42,925 nt of DNA from an uncultured bacterium (GTDB lineage: Bacteria; Fidelibacterota; Marinisomatia; Marinisomatales; UBA1611): positions 1-42,925 of the forward strand of contig CAJQGZ010000064.1 in assembly GCA_905478065.1 (NCBI GenBank), read 5' to 3'. A program made the translations under genes and the position numbers. The notes under the pieces were generated by a model, which did not search any database, was not told the DNA's origin, and was given only the letters and a program-made list of their open reading frames with translations. This document shows positions 34,349 through 42,925 of the stretch, one piece after another; the first letter of the stretch is position 1, and each line of letters opens with the position of its first letter.

Positions 34349-37300
34349 TATTTAATGATTGCAAACCTTCCTGTCGATTCGTTTCCATCTTCACTCTTAA
34401 CATGATATATATACATACCAAATGAAACAGGAAAATTATCTGAAGTTGTGAGATCCCAATATTTTATACCATCTTCAATTGCACTGTCATGTTTTAAAGA
34501 CTTTACTATTTCACCAGACATTGTATAAATATCGATTGTACAATTTGCTGGGATATTTGCGAAATAAACTCTTCGTGGTCCTCTATCTAATGGGTTTTGA
34601 AGATCTAGAGGTTCAATATTACTCGAAACAACATAAGGATTAGGCACTACATAAATATCATCCATATTATCCTTTTCAACCACCTTATCTTCCTTTGCAG
34701 ATGAAGTAGTGAATGTAAATTTATCATCAGAAAAGGACCTTGTTGTAAATATAGAAAAAATGTCTCCTGAAGAAGGTGAAACTGGAGCATCTGTCGTGTC
34801 AAATGTTAGCTCCCAAGAAAATGAATTCATTGTAGAGTCCTGAAGAATTATAATACGCTCACCAGGATTCCAAAGGCTATCAAAGGGAGCACTTTCAATT
34901 AGGACAAAAGGTAATTGTTTTTGCTCGAAACCTCTTGTTGTTTCCCATATTTCAAAATTTGCTTTGACATATTCATATCCAGGACGATAATTACTACTAA
35001 CGGTATCACTAAACCAACGAAGCTCGTAGTCAGCTGGATATTTATTAGCACCTAGATTGTTGAATGGTTTGACAGTTGGCTCCCAGTTAGTTAAAGTACT
35101 AGCATTCCAACCTATTTTTTGTTCTTCTAAAGCCAAACCCTGATTTTGAACAGACAAAGTCATACCATCAAAAATTGGATTCCCTTCCTCTAAGCTTAAC
35201 TTTTTACTATTCACAATAGGATAATAAATAAACGTTGCGGTTATTTCTTCAGATTCGGCTATTGCGCCATCCGCATAAATTAAAATTTGACCATCCTTAT
35301 CCAATAAATCATAATCAACACCACTGCTAAGCAATGCGCCATTAGAACCGATAAGTTTGAAACTCAAACTATCAATGTTTTTGTAAGATAATTTATGATA
35401 ATTACCCAATCGCGCTGTCAATGTGTCTGATACTTCTTTTTCATCTAAGACACTATAACTAAGCCCATCGTCTTCATTAAAAACAATCTGAAAATTATTT
35501 TGATCTTGTATCGAAGAAGGATCAATGATTTCTAGATTAATTAATCCGGTACCATTACCTTGAACTTGACTTGGTGCATTATTTGTTATTGATGAAGCGA
35601 CATAACCTGCTGTCATTGTTCTTGGAACTACTGCTATCGTGTTGACGTCTAATAAAATTTCCCCTGTTTCAGGGTTTACTGTAATTGTTTTTGAACATTC
35701 TACAGGTGCAACTTCTAATGCAGCATCTCCATGATCATAAGAAACAACAGCGTAGTAATATTTTTGCCCATTGACGACATTATTTGAATCTACGAATACA
35801 TGACGCAAACCCGTATTGTTTCCTAAATTATAACTAACACCTCTTCCAGAATAAGGTATTTGACTAAGACCAGTATAATCATTTACTAAATCAAATTTAG
35901 CAGATGCTCCATCCACTGTCTTTAAAGGTTCAAACAAAAATTTAGAACCATTTGCATCCGTGATTGTTTGCTGATCTAAGAAAGAAGGATCTGTTGAACG
36001 ATAAATTACATAACCCTCAAAGTCATAGGTTTCTGTAATCGGATCAAAGCTAGATTCTGCAACATCATCCCAATACAACGTTACCTTTTGATCACCAGGG
36101 ACCGCGGTAACATTTGGTTTTTCCGGTGGCTTAGCAAATTGATAGTTTTTTTCGTAAATATCTTGCGCAGTAGTCGCATTCAATGTCAAATCATCATAAT
36201 CTTGGCCAACTATTAACGCAATACTGAATCTTCTAGACTCATTTTTAGGCAAGCTTATGGGACCTGAGCTGTAAATAAATATATAGTCTCCAGCTTGAAC
36301 AGAATTGGCTGAATCAAAGACACCAGGCGTTAAATAATTTTCAAAAATAAATTGATCATTTGATATTCTATTTTGACTCGTGAATGGCGGTGAGGCAAAT
36401 CCAGTTAAACCTACCATGTCAGACTCATCTAAATCTGTCCAATCTATATTTGGTTCTCCCGGCTTTCTTAAATCAAATTGATCTCCAGGAGTTGGAACGC
36501 CATCATCTTCACCTTCATCTCCTGTATTTGGGATACCATCAATACCAACATCGTGCTTTTCAACATTCCAATCACCATCTTCATCTATACCATTGTCCTG
36601 TCTCTCATCGAGTAAACCATCATTGTCATTATCAATACCATCATAGGGCTGACCAGGACTCTCTAAAAACTTATATCCAAAGTAACCCGGCTCTTTTCCT
36701 GATACATCAGAAATTCCATCTGCATCCCAACAGTAAACCATATTAAGGTCACGATCAAAATAAGATAAATCATCTTGCCAATTAGAAGGACCGCCAACGT
36801 GGGGATCACCCCACATTCCAAAGGTAACCTCTTCAAGGTCTTTATCACTTTTATTCGTCACTTTATAAATTAGAAAAATTATATCTTCAGCTAACGGATT
36901 CGCCCATTGGTAATACCTTGATTCTATTTCAATCCCCAAACCGCGTTTCGTAGAATCGCTAGTAAAAGGATAGTAGTCAAATTCTTTATTTGTTCTATCA
37001 TCCACCACAAAGAAGGACTCCAGATCAGAATTTGAAGCACCTTGCCTAAGAGCACCAGGCCAAACGTAATCTTTCAAATTAGGATTATACCAACCAAACG
37101 GCCAACTATCTGGTTTTCCATCACCATCTCTATCTAAATCATTACTAGTTGGAATATTCTCACTAGTTGGGTCGCCGTAAGGGACTGTTAAGTCATCATT
37201 AAAAGCCAATGGTTCCCAACCATAAAACTCTAAACCATCAGGAGAGACTTCTCCCCCTAAAGAAGTTAATCCATCACTAATCATTCTAGCATACCATGAA

Positions 37301-37716
37301 GTGTCACCATTTGATACTTCATAAAAAGCATCTTGATGACCATCAGATAATAAAGGAACTTTTGCACAAATAAATGGTCCAAACTCATATCCATAGCCTA
37401 GTGTCTCCCAGACAATGTCTGTGACTCTATTACCTGGACTACTAATCGAGCCGTAATTCCATATTTCGGTCGTTATTTTATTGCCGTTTAAAATCGCTTT
37501 TTGCCTTGGCAAAATTTGCTCATCAGTTGTTTCAGCTTTCCTAGACGCTGAAAGCCTATCTCTCCATCTATAGTAGCGATCATGATCACGCTTTGTCCAA
37601 TTTTTCTTTGGTCCATCAATATACCAATCAATATCTTTTCCAAAAGGCCATTGACCATATAGATTTGAAAATAAAGATCCGACACAAAAAGTAATTAATA
37701 TTATTATTCTCATCAT
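34348..37716 (-). CDS. Large secreted surface protein with type IX-like sorting domain
   Basis: 1122 residues with a signal peptide (about 1-21). The first third is unlike any enzyme I know; residues about 190-207 and 354-430 hold Asp-rich calcium-type loops (DRDGDGKPD, DNDNDGLLDE, GIDEDGDW). A fibronectin-III-like region lies about 535-675 (TAVPGDQKVTLYWDD ... GYVIYRSTD), and the C-terminus (VVPNPYVV ... IYTMSGEIVKSL ... FGMYIYHV) resembles a Por-type sorting domain. Proteins like this often sit beside TonB receptors and PorV-like barrels in Marinimicrobia-like genomes. It starts six bases after the receptor stop. Role unknown; surface partner of the receptor is inference. Confidence 0.85.
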   Translation of the reverse strand: MMRIIILITFCVGSLFSNLYGQWPFGKDIDWYIDGPKKNWTKRDHDRYYRWRDRLSASRKAETTDEQILPRQKAILNGNKITTEIWNYGSISSPGNRVTDIVWETLGYGYEFGPFICAKVPLLSDGHQDAFYEVSNGDTSWYARMISDGLTSLGGEVSPDGLEFYGWEPLAFNDDLTVPYGDPTSENIPTSNDLDRDGDGKPDSWPFGWYNPNLKDYVWPGALRQGASNSDLESFFVVDDRTNKEFDYYPFTSDSTKRGLGIEIESRYYQWANPLAEDIIFLIYKVTNKSDKDLEEVTFGMWGDPHVGGPSNWQDDLSYFDRDLNMVYCWDADGISDVSGKEPGYFGYKFLESPGQPYDGIDNDNDGLLDERQDNGIDEDGDWNVEKHDVGIDGIPNTGDEGEDDGVPTPGDQFDLRKPGEPNIDWTDLDESDMVGLTGFASPPFTSQNRISNDQFIFENYLTPGVFDSANSVQAGDYIFIYSSGPISLPKNESRRFSIALIVGQDYDDLTLNATTAQDIYEKNYQFAKPPEKPNVTAVPGDQKVTLYWDDVAESSFDPITETYDFEGYVIYRSTDPSFLDQQTITDANGSKFLFEPLKTVDGASAKFDLVNDYTGLSQIPYSGRGVSYNLGNNTGLRHVFVDSNNVVNGQKYYYAVVSYDHGDAALEVAPVECSKTITVNPETGEILLDVNTIAVVPRTMTAGYVASSITNNAPSQVQGNGTGLINLEIIDPSSIQDQNNFQIVFNEDDGLSYSVLDEKEVSDTLTARLGNYHKLSYKNIDSLSFKLIGSNGALLSSGVDYDLLDKDGQILIYADGAIAESEEITATFIYYPIVNSKKLSLEEGNPIFDGMTLSVQNQGLALEEQKIGWNASTLTNWEPTVKPFNNLGANKYPADYELRWFSDTVSSNYRPGYEYVKANFEIWETTRGFEQKQLPFVLIESAPFDSLWNPGERIIILQDSTMNSFSWELTFDTTDAPVSPSSGDIFSIFTTRSFSDDKFTFTTSSAKEDKVVEKDNMDDIYVVPNPYVVSSNIEPLDLQNPLDRGPRRVYFANIPANCTIDIYTMSGEIVKSLKHDSAIEDGIKYWDLTTSDNFPVSFGMYIYHVKSEDGNESTGRFAIIK

Positions 37717-37722
37717 ACTATT

Positions 37723-40377
37723 TTATAAATCCAGACTTAATCCTACTTTAAAAGACCTAGGAGCAGAATAATAATTTGGCCTCGTGACATAATCTTCCCA
37801 TGTATGAAGACCAGGCATTCCATAATTTTCAATCAATTGCTCAGACTCTTGATTACTACGATATTCATATGTGTACTTTGCTGTTCCAGTATCATCAAAT
37901 ACATATCGTTCATTACGAAGATCAAATAAATTATATACCCTGACAAATAATGCAACCCTATATCCTTGAACTGACACTCTCGTTTCTAACTTTGCATCAA
38001 CATTTCTTTGAATAGGTTTCCTGCCACTATTTGGCTTAGGAATGAAGTTTGCATTTGGAATGGATGGCGTGTAAGGCCAACCCGTTGAGATTTTTCCAAT
38101 GATACCAAGTGTCGTTTTTGATGGGTCTCCAACAATCAAAGTTGTATTAAGTAAATGAGACTGATCCCATGATAAAGGTACAATAAGCTTCTCTTCCTCT
38201 GTACCACTAAGCGCACTAAAGTAAAAAGACCCAGAGTTAACAGAGTTTCCTTCAGATTTCTGGTAGGTATAATCTACCCATAAGCTCGTTCTTGACACCG
38301 GGTCATACCTTTTAGTAATAGATAGCGTCAAGCCCCTTGCGCTTCCATAATCTTTGTTTAAATATATTGAATAATTAGAAGGGCCATAGTTTGGACTATT
38401 ATATCGAATACTCTGTAAAGCTAAAAGCTCACGAATATCTTTATAAAACACATTAAAGTCCATTCCAATTAGATTACCGAACTGTTGTTGAAAGCCAAAT
38501 TCATACAAAACTGTTTTTTCTGGTTTGAGGTCAGGATTTCCAACCGTTGGTGCCAGTCCTGCACCAAAATAACTTTCTCTATATAGATTCCTTAAAGTTG
38601 GCATTTGATAAAAATGCCCATAAGAAAAGTGGAAAATACCTTTCTCCGTTATAGGTAAAGAGACGCCAACCCGGGGAGAGACCATTGTCTTTGTTTTCGC
38701 TTCTTTTTGGTCTGCCTCGGGATAAAGCAAATTAGCAATAGTTGAATCATTAGGAACAAAGACATCATAACGAATACCAGCGTTCATTATCATAGAGCTA
38801 TATTCCATTTTATCTTGGATATAAGCTGAATACTGAACAGCATCTTTATCATAGAAAATGTGATAAGGAGATTTATTCTCAGATAATACAGTTGGTTCAT
38901 CAAAATTTTGATCAAATAGCACAGTAAGGTTTCTTTCAACTAAATTATCATTTCTAAAACTAAACCCAGTTTTTATTTCATGGTTAGAGCTTATTTGGCT
39001 CGTGAAGTCGAACTTACCGCCAACAGATTTTGAGTTTCTATATGTATGCCCCATCTGCGTACCACCAAATAAAAAAGTAGCAGATGTTGGCTCAGTATTA
39101 ATATAGTCTGTATTTACGTACCGCTGATCTAATGTATCTGCATATAAATAATTCTTATAATCAGTATCACTAAAGAAGACATTGCCTTCATAGAAACTTT
39201 TTGGAGAAAGTGAATGATTGATTTGCAATGAATGGTTATTATTTTGTGTGTAGCCAGTGGCTATGCCTTCAGGGTTGTATTTATAAGCATGTGAATAGCT
39301 CTTACTTTGAGACTGAGACATAATCGATTGAGTAGATATTTTAATCCTCGGTGAGAGTCTCCACGTAAATTTTGAAAGAAAGTTATTGCTCTCGCTAGGG
39401 TTCATTGGAACATAATTACTATCACCGGTCATTTGGATATACCAATTCCCACTGGGCGGGAAATAAGCAAAATCACCAGGAGAATGTTCTCTTATACCAT
39501 TAAGATAACCTTCACTTTGGTTTCTCCTTACAGAAATATTAAACGTTAATTTATCACCTAAACCTGGAATCACCGGTCCAGACACAAATGCATCTAAGGT
39601 GGTATTTGCCGTAAAAGACTGATCGGAAATATTAGGAAAAATATCTTCTGCATTTGAATTATAATCACCGGCATAATAAGAAAGACTACCTTGATATTTT
39701 TTGCCACCATCTTTTACTTTTACGTTCACAACTCCACTCATCGCGTTCCCATATTCTGCATTGAAAGCGCCACTAACGAGCTTCATTTCTTCCAGAGCTT
39801 TATTACTTAAACCGACTGCTAATGAGTTTGTGAAAAACGGGTTTGACATAGAAACACCGCCGATATAATACCCAACTTCATTGCTTCTACCACCTCTGAC
39901 ATGCAAAGCACCATCAGCACTTTTATTTACACCTGCATGTGTTGATAGAACGCCAAGGAAAGATTCAACCGGCATATCTGCAATTTCCTTAGCCGTTGTA
40001 ACCCGTTGAGAAGCAGTTAAGTCTTTCTGAATTAAAGGTCTTTCCGCAACAACAGTGACCTCTTGACCTTCCACAACTGATTCATCGAGTTTAATATTGA
40101 TTTCTGTGGTTTGAGATGTCGTAATCCTGACATTTTGAAGAACAACTGGAGCAAACCCGATAGCATCCACCCTAACAGAATACGTTCCTGGAGGGATGTT
40201 TAAAATTACAAATCTTCCATCCTGTGCAGAAGCTGCACCCAAATATGTATCGGCAATCATTATATTGACGCCTACAGCAGGAGCATTATCAGACTTTTGA
40301 GTTATTGTGCCAGTTAGCTTACCATTTGAACTAAATAAGAAACCTGAGAGGAGTGTGAGGAATATAAATTTTTTCAT
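37723..40377 (-). CDS. TonB-dependent outer-membrane receptor
   Basis: 884 residues, complete. Signal peptide (about 1-18), carboxypeptidase-regulatory-like domain (about 20-100: GVNIMIADTYLGAASAQDG, ILNIPPGTYSVRV), plug domain (about 120-225: LHVRGGRSNEVGYYIGG, AEYGNAMSGVVNVKV), then a barrel ending in SFKVGLSLDL. No clear ribosome-binding site precedes the ATG. It heads the transcript receptor / 1122-residue protein / PorV-like barrel, and lies right behind the hairpin at 40392-40425. The Asp-rich loops seen in the other receptor are absent. Ligand unknown. Confidence 0.95.
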   Translation of the reverse strand: MKKFIFLTLLSGFLFSSNGKLTGTITQKSDNAPAVGVNIMIADTYLGAASAQDGRFVILNIPPGTYSVRVDAIGFAPVVLQNVRITTSQTTEINIKLDESVVEGQEVTVVAERPLIQKDLTASQRVTTAKEIADMPVESFLGVLSTHAGVNKSADGALHVRGGRSNEVGYYIGGVSMSNPFFTNSLAVGLSNKALEEMKLVSGAFNAEYGNAMSGVVNVKVKDGGKKYQGSLSYYAGDYNSNAEDIFPNISDQSFTANTTLDAFVSGPVIPGLGDKLTFNISVRRNQSEGYLNGIREHSPGDFAYFPPSGNWYIQMTGDSNYVPMNPSESNNFLSKFTWRLSPRIKISTQSIMSQSQSKSYSHAYKYNPEGIATGYTQNNNHSLQINHSLSPKSFYEGNVFFSDTDYKNYLYADTLDQRYVNTDYINTEPTSATFLFGGTQMGHTYRNSKSVGGKFDFTSQISSNHEIKTGFSFRNDNLVERNLTVLFDQNFDEPTVLSENKSPYHIFYDKDAVQYSAYIQDKMEYSSMIMNAGIRYDVFVPNDSTIANLLYPEADQKEAKTKTMVSPRVGVSLPITEKGIFHFSYGHFYQMPTLRNLYRESYFGAGLAPTVGNPDLKPEKTVLYEFGFQQQFGNLIGMDFNVFYKDIRELLALQSIRYNSPNYGPSNYSIYLNKDYGSARGLTLSITKRYDPVSRTSLWVDYTYQKSEGNSVNSGSFYFSALSGTEEEKLIVPLSWDQSHLLNTTLIVGDPSKTTLGIIGKISTGWPYTPSIPNANFIPKPNSGRKPIQRNVDAKLETRVSVQGYRVALFVRVYNLFDLRNERYVFDDTGTAKYTYEYRSNQESEQLIENYGMPGLHTWEDYVTRPNYYSAPRSFKVGLSLDL

Positions 40378-40391
40378 TTTTAAAAACTAAA

Positions 40392-40425
40392 AAACAAGGG
40401 AGAACGTAGTAGTTCTCCCTTGTTT
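40392..40425 (-). terminator. Strong intrinsic terminator or attenuator
   Basis: A perfect 14-bp stem (40392-40405 with 40412-40425, arm AAACAAGGGAGAAC) closes a six-base loop. On the minus strand it is followed by TTTAGTTTTTA. It lies 25 bases after the FG-GAP gene stop and 14 bases before the ATG of the TonB receptor, so it should end the FG-GAP transcript or let only part of it through. Confidence 0.85.
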
Positions 40426-40450
40426 GAGTAAAGTAATTAAACGGAGCTTA

Positions 40451-42925
40451 TTACTTAAGCAAGGTCATGCTTTTGACCTTCTTCATGCCTGCCCACTCTA
40501 GACTGTAAAAATACATTCCAGTTGAGACTTGAAGACCATTTGTATTTTTCCCATTCCACATCACCTTGTGAGTACCTGCAGAAACTAATTTGTTGTTAAC
40601 CAGTGTATTTACCAGCTGGCCATTAACGTTATAGATCTTAATAGATACTTTACGATTAATAGGTAACGTGTATTGAATAGTCGTATTAGGGTTGAACGGA
40701 TTTGGATAGTTCTGTTCTAAACGATATTCTTCAGGAGAAATAAAGGTAATTGGATCATCTGTAGCCAGCTGTTCTGAACCGTTTTCTAGAAGTACAAACT
40801 CCCAGTTTTTAGGGTTAACAACTCTTGTTTCTACAACGATATTTGAGTCACCAGTAGCATCCCAAGTAATATCTTTGTGTGTTAAAGAATCAGGATTACT
40901 TTGGAAAGACATGAGTATCTCTTTTTTACCATCACCATCAAAATCTAGAAGATCATAGCCCCAGTTTGTCTGGATCTTTTGAGGAAATCCCCATTTTCTT
41001 TTGTAGGTAGTAACTGCTGTACCAGTTGAATCTGTTGTAGTCGTTCTTTCCGCTACATCGAGCTCACCATAGTAGACAGCTTTTTGAAGATAACTTGAAG
41101 CTGATGAAGGATCAGGTCCAATATACTCATGAGCAATAACTTGCGGTCTTCTACTGCTAGTACCACTAGTAAAAATATGATGGTTGTCTCCACCATCGTA
41201 TCCATTACCAATACCACCAATTATGTTACCACCACCAAAGCCAACTCTTTTGACTTGACCTGGTCCAATCATAGTTACGTCATCAGTTGCATCATAGTCA
41301 ACAACATATAATTCCCCTGAATTAGCTGCATAACCAAAACCTGCGCCATATGTTGCGAAATACGCTTCTTCATTTCCATCGCCATCAACATCTGCTTTAC
41401 TTCCACCATTCAACGAGTGCTGGTCGTTACTAGCAGCTTGATAGAAACTACCCATTGATGTCGTATCATAAGTATCAGCTCCAGTTACTGCAATAGTATG
41501 GAAATTAAAATTATTCCATTGATGTCCTAAGATTTCTCTTTGTCCATCACCATTCAAATCTACTGGAAGTGCATGGTAAGGAGATCCGCCACCGAAATCA
41601 TTGTAATCAGTATGCAACTCAACAGACCATGTTTCAAAGCTACCGCCTGAATTGTGAACGATGTCATCTCCTGCAGCAATAGAGGAGACTATCATACCCT
41701 TAGAGCCATCTCTTACTACTGAAATCAATTCCTGCTGACCATCACCATCGATATCATCAATTTCAAATCGTTCATGACGAAGATTTTTATTGTTGTCGTC
41801 TGTACCGTTATACAAGCCATTTATAGAAGAAAATGTTGTTCCATAGTTATCACTACCAACTACACCATCCCATTCATAAATATGGAAACCAACAGCGTCA
41901 GCTTCACTAACAGGAAATACAATTTCATGTTTACCATCACCATCAAGATCGCCAACATTCACACTTCTTGTACTGAATCCGTATCGTAACGAATCTGGTA
42001 TCGGAGACTGCCATACAACGTCAAAGGCATTGTTTGCACTATCAAATTCATAAACTGAGACTCTTCCAGCATAACTTGTAGTAACTACTTCATGCTTGCC
42101 GTCTTGGTCCATATCCATACCACCTTTTACAGCTCTTGTATTATTGTACGAACTGACTTCACCAGCAGCTGTTGCAGAATCACCCATAGCAGCAGTTCCA
42201 TAACCGGCAACTGTCCAACCAGTTCCCGCATTTAAGGTTTCATTGCCACCATCATTACTCCATGAAAAAGGAGCATGCTCAACAACTAAGAGTTGTGCTT
42301 GAGAAGCTTCTGTCGCATAAAGGTTTGAAATAACAACTTCATGGTTTCCATCTCCATCTAAATCAGAGTTTGGAATTGAAAGAGGATAGTATCTATCTAA
42401 TGGACCACCTTTACTTGAAAGTATAGTTGTAGTCTCGTAAGACATTGCATCCTTAGGATTAGATCCAACGTATTCTATCCATAATACTGTTTCACCAGTT
42501 CCAGTTCCAACAATGATATCTGGCTTACTGTCACCATCTATATCACCCATTCCAGCACCTCTACTTGAAGCTCCACCGAATGCTAAAACTTCAGTAAAGT
42601 CCGCAGCTGTAATATCAGCAACACCGTTACCGACCACAGGACTCATTTTTAGTTCATCTACAAAGATACTGCTAACATCAGCACCACCAGTATACGATAC
42701 ACCTACCTGAACTATCGTTGCTCCAGCAGGAACCCTACCAAAAATCTCTAAAGGTGTCCAAGAATTTAGAGAAGCAGCAGTTGATGTCACTGGAAGTGTT
42801 TTAGTATCCGAGCTAATGAATGCATAATTAGGACCAAAATACTTCGCAAAAAGTGTCGCGGTACCTGATGCTGCTGTAGTAGTTGGGCTCCCAACTATAA
42901 CATGAGCAGATGCATAAAACTGCAA
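40451..42925 (-). CDS. FG-GAP/VCBS-repeat surface protein with type IX sorting domain, N-terminus cut by window edge
   Basis: 824 residues visible; the frame is open at the right edge, and the TTG there is not evidence for a start. A beta-rich, jelly-roll-like segment comes first, then about eight FG-GAP-type repeats with calcium loops (DIDGDSKPD, DLDGDGNHE, DMDQDGKHE, DLDGDGKHE, DIDGDGQQE, DLNGDGQRE, DVDGDGNEE, DFDGDGKKE), as in integrin-like beta-propellers. The C-terminus is a clear Por-type sorting domain (LEQNYPNPFNPNTTIQYTLP ... KSMTLLK). It is expected to be exported through the type IX pathway and displayed on the cell surface, with adhesion or polymer binding likely. Ends in the hairpin at 40392-40425. 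Confidence 0.93.
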   Translation of the reverse strand: MQFYASAHVIVGSPTTTAASGTATLFAKYFGPNYAFISSDTKTLPVTSTAASLNSWTPLEIFGRVPAGATIVQVGVSYTGGADVSSIFVDELKMSPVVGNGVADITAADFTEVLAFGGASSRGAGMGDIDGDSKPDIIVGTGTGETVLWIEYVGSNPKDAMSYETTTILSSKGGPLDRYYPLSIPNSDLDGDGNHEVVISNLYATEASQAQLLVVEHAPFSWSNDGGNETLNAGTGWTVAGYGTAAMGDSATAAGEVSSYNNTRAVKGGMDMDQDGKHEVVTTSYAGRVSVYEFDSANNAFDVVWQSPIPDSLRYGFSTRSVNVGDLDGDGKHEIVFPVSEADAVGFHIYEWDGVVGSDNYGTTFSSINGLYNGTDDNNKNLRHERFEIDDIDGDGQQELISVVRDGSKGMIVSSIAAGDDIVHNSGGSFETWSVELHTDYNDFGGGSPYHALPVDLNGDGQREILGHQWNNFNFHTIAVTGADTYDTTSMGSFYQAASNDQHSLNGGSKADVDGDGNEEAYFATYGAGFGYAANSGELYVVDYDATDDVTMIGPGQVKRVGFGGGNIIGGIGNGYDGGDNHHIFTSGTSSRRPQVIAHEYIGPDPSSASSYLQKAVYYGELDVAERTTTTDSTGTAVTTYKRKWGFPQKIQTNWGYDLLDFDGDGKKEILMSFQSNPDSLTHKDITWDATGDSNIVVETRVVNPKNWEFVLLENGSEQLATDDPITFISPEEYRLEQNYPNPFNPNTTIQYTLPINRKVSIKIYNVNGQLVNTLVNNKLVSAGTHKVMWNGKNTNGLQVSTGMYFYSLEWAGMKKVKSMTLLK

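Noticed and set aside
1-42925. Genome-wide reassignment of UGA (as in Gracilibacteria or mycoplasmas)
   Set aside because: TGA ends several well-defined genes here (for example tig, yceI and the GH18 gene) and is not seen inside other conserved genes.
1-42925. tRNA, rRNA, insertion sequence, prophage or CRISPR
   Set aside because: None was recognised by eye; no transposase, integrase or cas-like genes and no target-site duplications were seen. A tRNA scan would be needed for a formal negative.

Overview
The window is an AT-rich bacterial chromosome segment with dense coding and many genes joined by 1-8 base overlaps. Several traits point to a marine FCB-group bacterium, most plausibly Candidatus Marinimicrobia (SAR406). 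These are C-terminal Por-type (type IX secretion) sorting domains with YPNP motifs, PorV/PorQ-like barrels, TonB receptors with carboxypeptidase-regulatory-like N-termini, and surface proteins rich in Asp/Asn/Gly calcium-type loops. The lineage is inferred from gene content; there is no rRNA or tRNA gene in the window to confirm it.

Layout. 1-5251 (minus): a lipoprotein and a TonB-dependent receptor, coupled by an ATGA overlap; the receptor runs off the left edge. 5392-8450 (minus): tig-clpP-clpX, where ClpX lacks the usual zinc-binding domain. 8542-12744 (minus): a secreted MORN-repeat protein, a 63-residue protein, an EamA permease, a rhodanese lipoprotein and a GIDE-domain membrane protein. 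12865-15637 (plus): MFS transporter, mutM and a YwaF-like membrane protein. 15696-18355: two related OB-fold membrane proteins (plus) flank a minus-strand trio of DUF5777 barrel, YceI and monohaem cytochrome c lipoprotein.

18342-23364 (minus) is an SOS mutagenesis cassette. A good promoter carries an 11-bp-period direct repeat over the expected start site, followed by an unannotated 51-codon ORF, lexA, a catalytically dead ImuB and DnaE2/ImuC. Just upstream, at 23378-23605, is a small gene that ordinary gene callers miss: a SelW/Rdx-family selenoprotein with an in-frame UGA at the CxxU position and a bacterial-SECIS-like hairpin directly after it. A PAP2 phosphatase and glpK follow.

26375-31985 (plus) is a tightly overlapped run of lysA, a secreted GH18 protein, a NamZ-like (DUF1343) lipoprotein and a NicO-type metal permease. 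A secreted PGRP-type amidase (minus) converges on it. Together these suggest external murein or amino-sugar polymer breakdown with peptidoglycan-linked metabolism. 33314-42925 (minus) is a type IX-associated outer-membrane set: an FG-GAP/VCBS surface protein (cut by the right edge), a strong hairpin terminator, a TonB receptor, a 1122-residue secreted protein and a PorV-like barrel.

The most noteworthy items are the hidden selenoprotein, the promoter/operator and small ORF in front of lexA, the zinc-domain-less ClpX, and the repeated calcium-type loop module in surface proteins.
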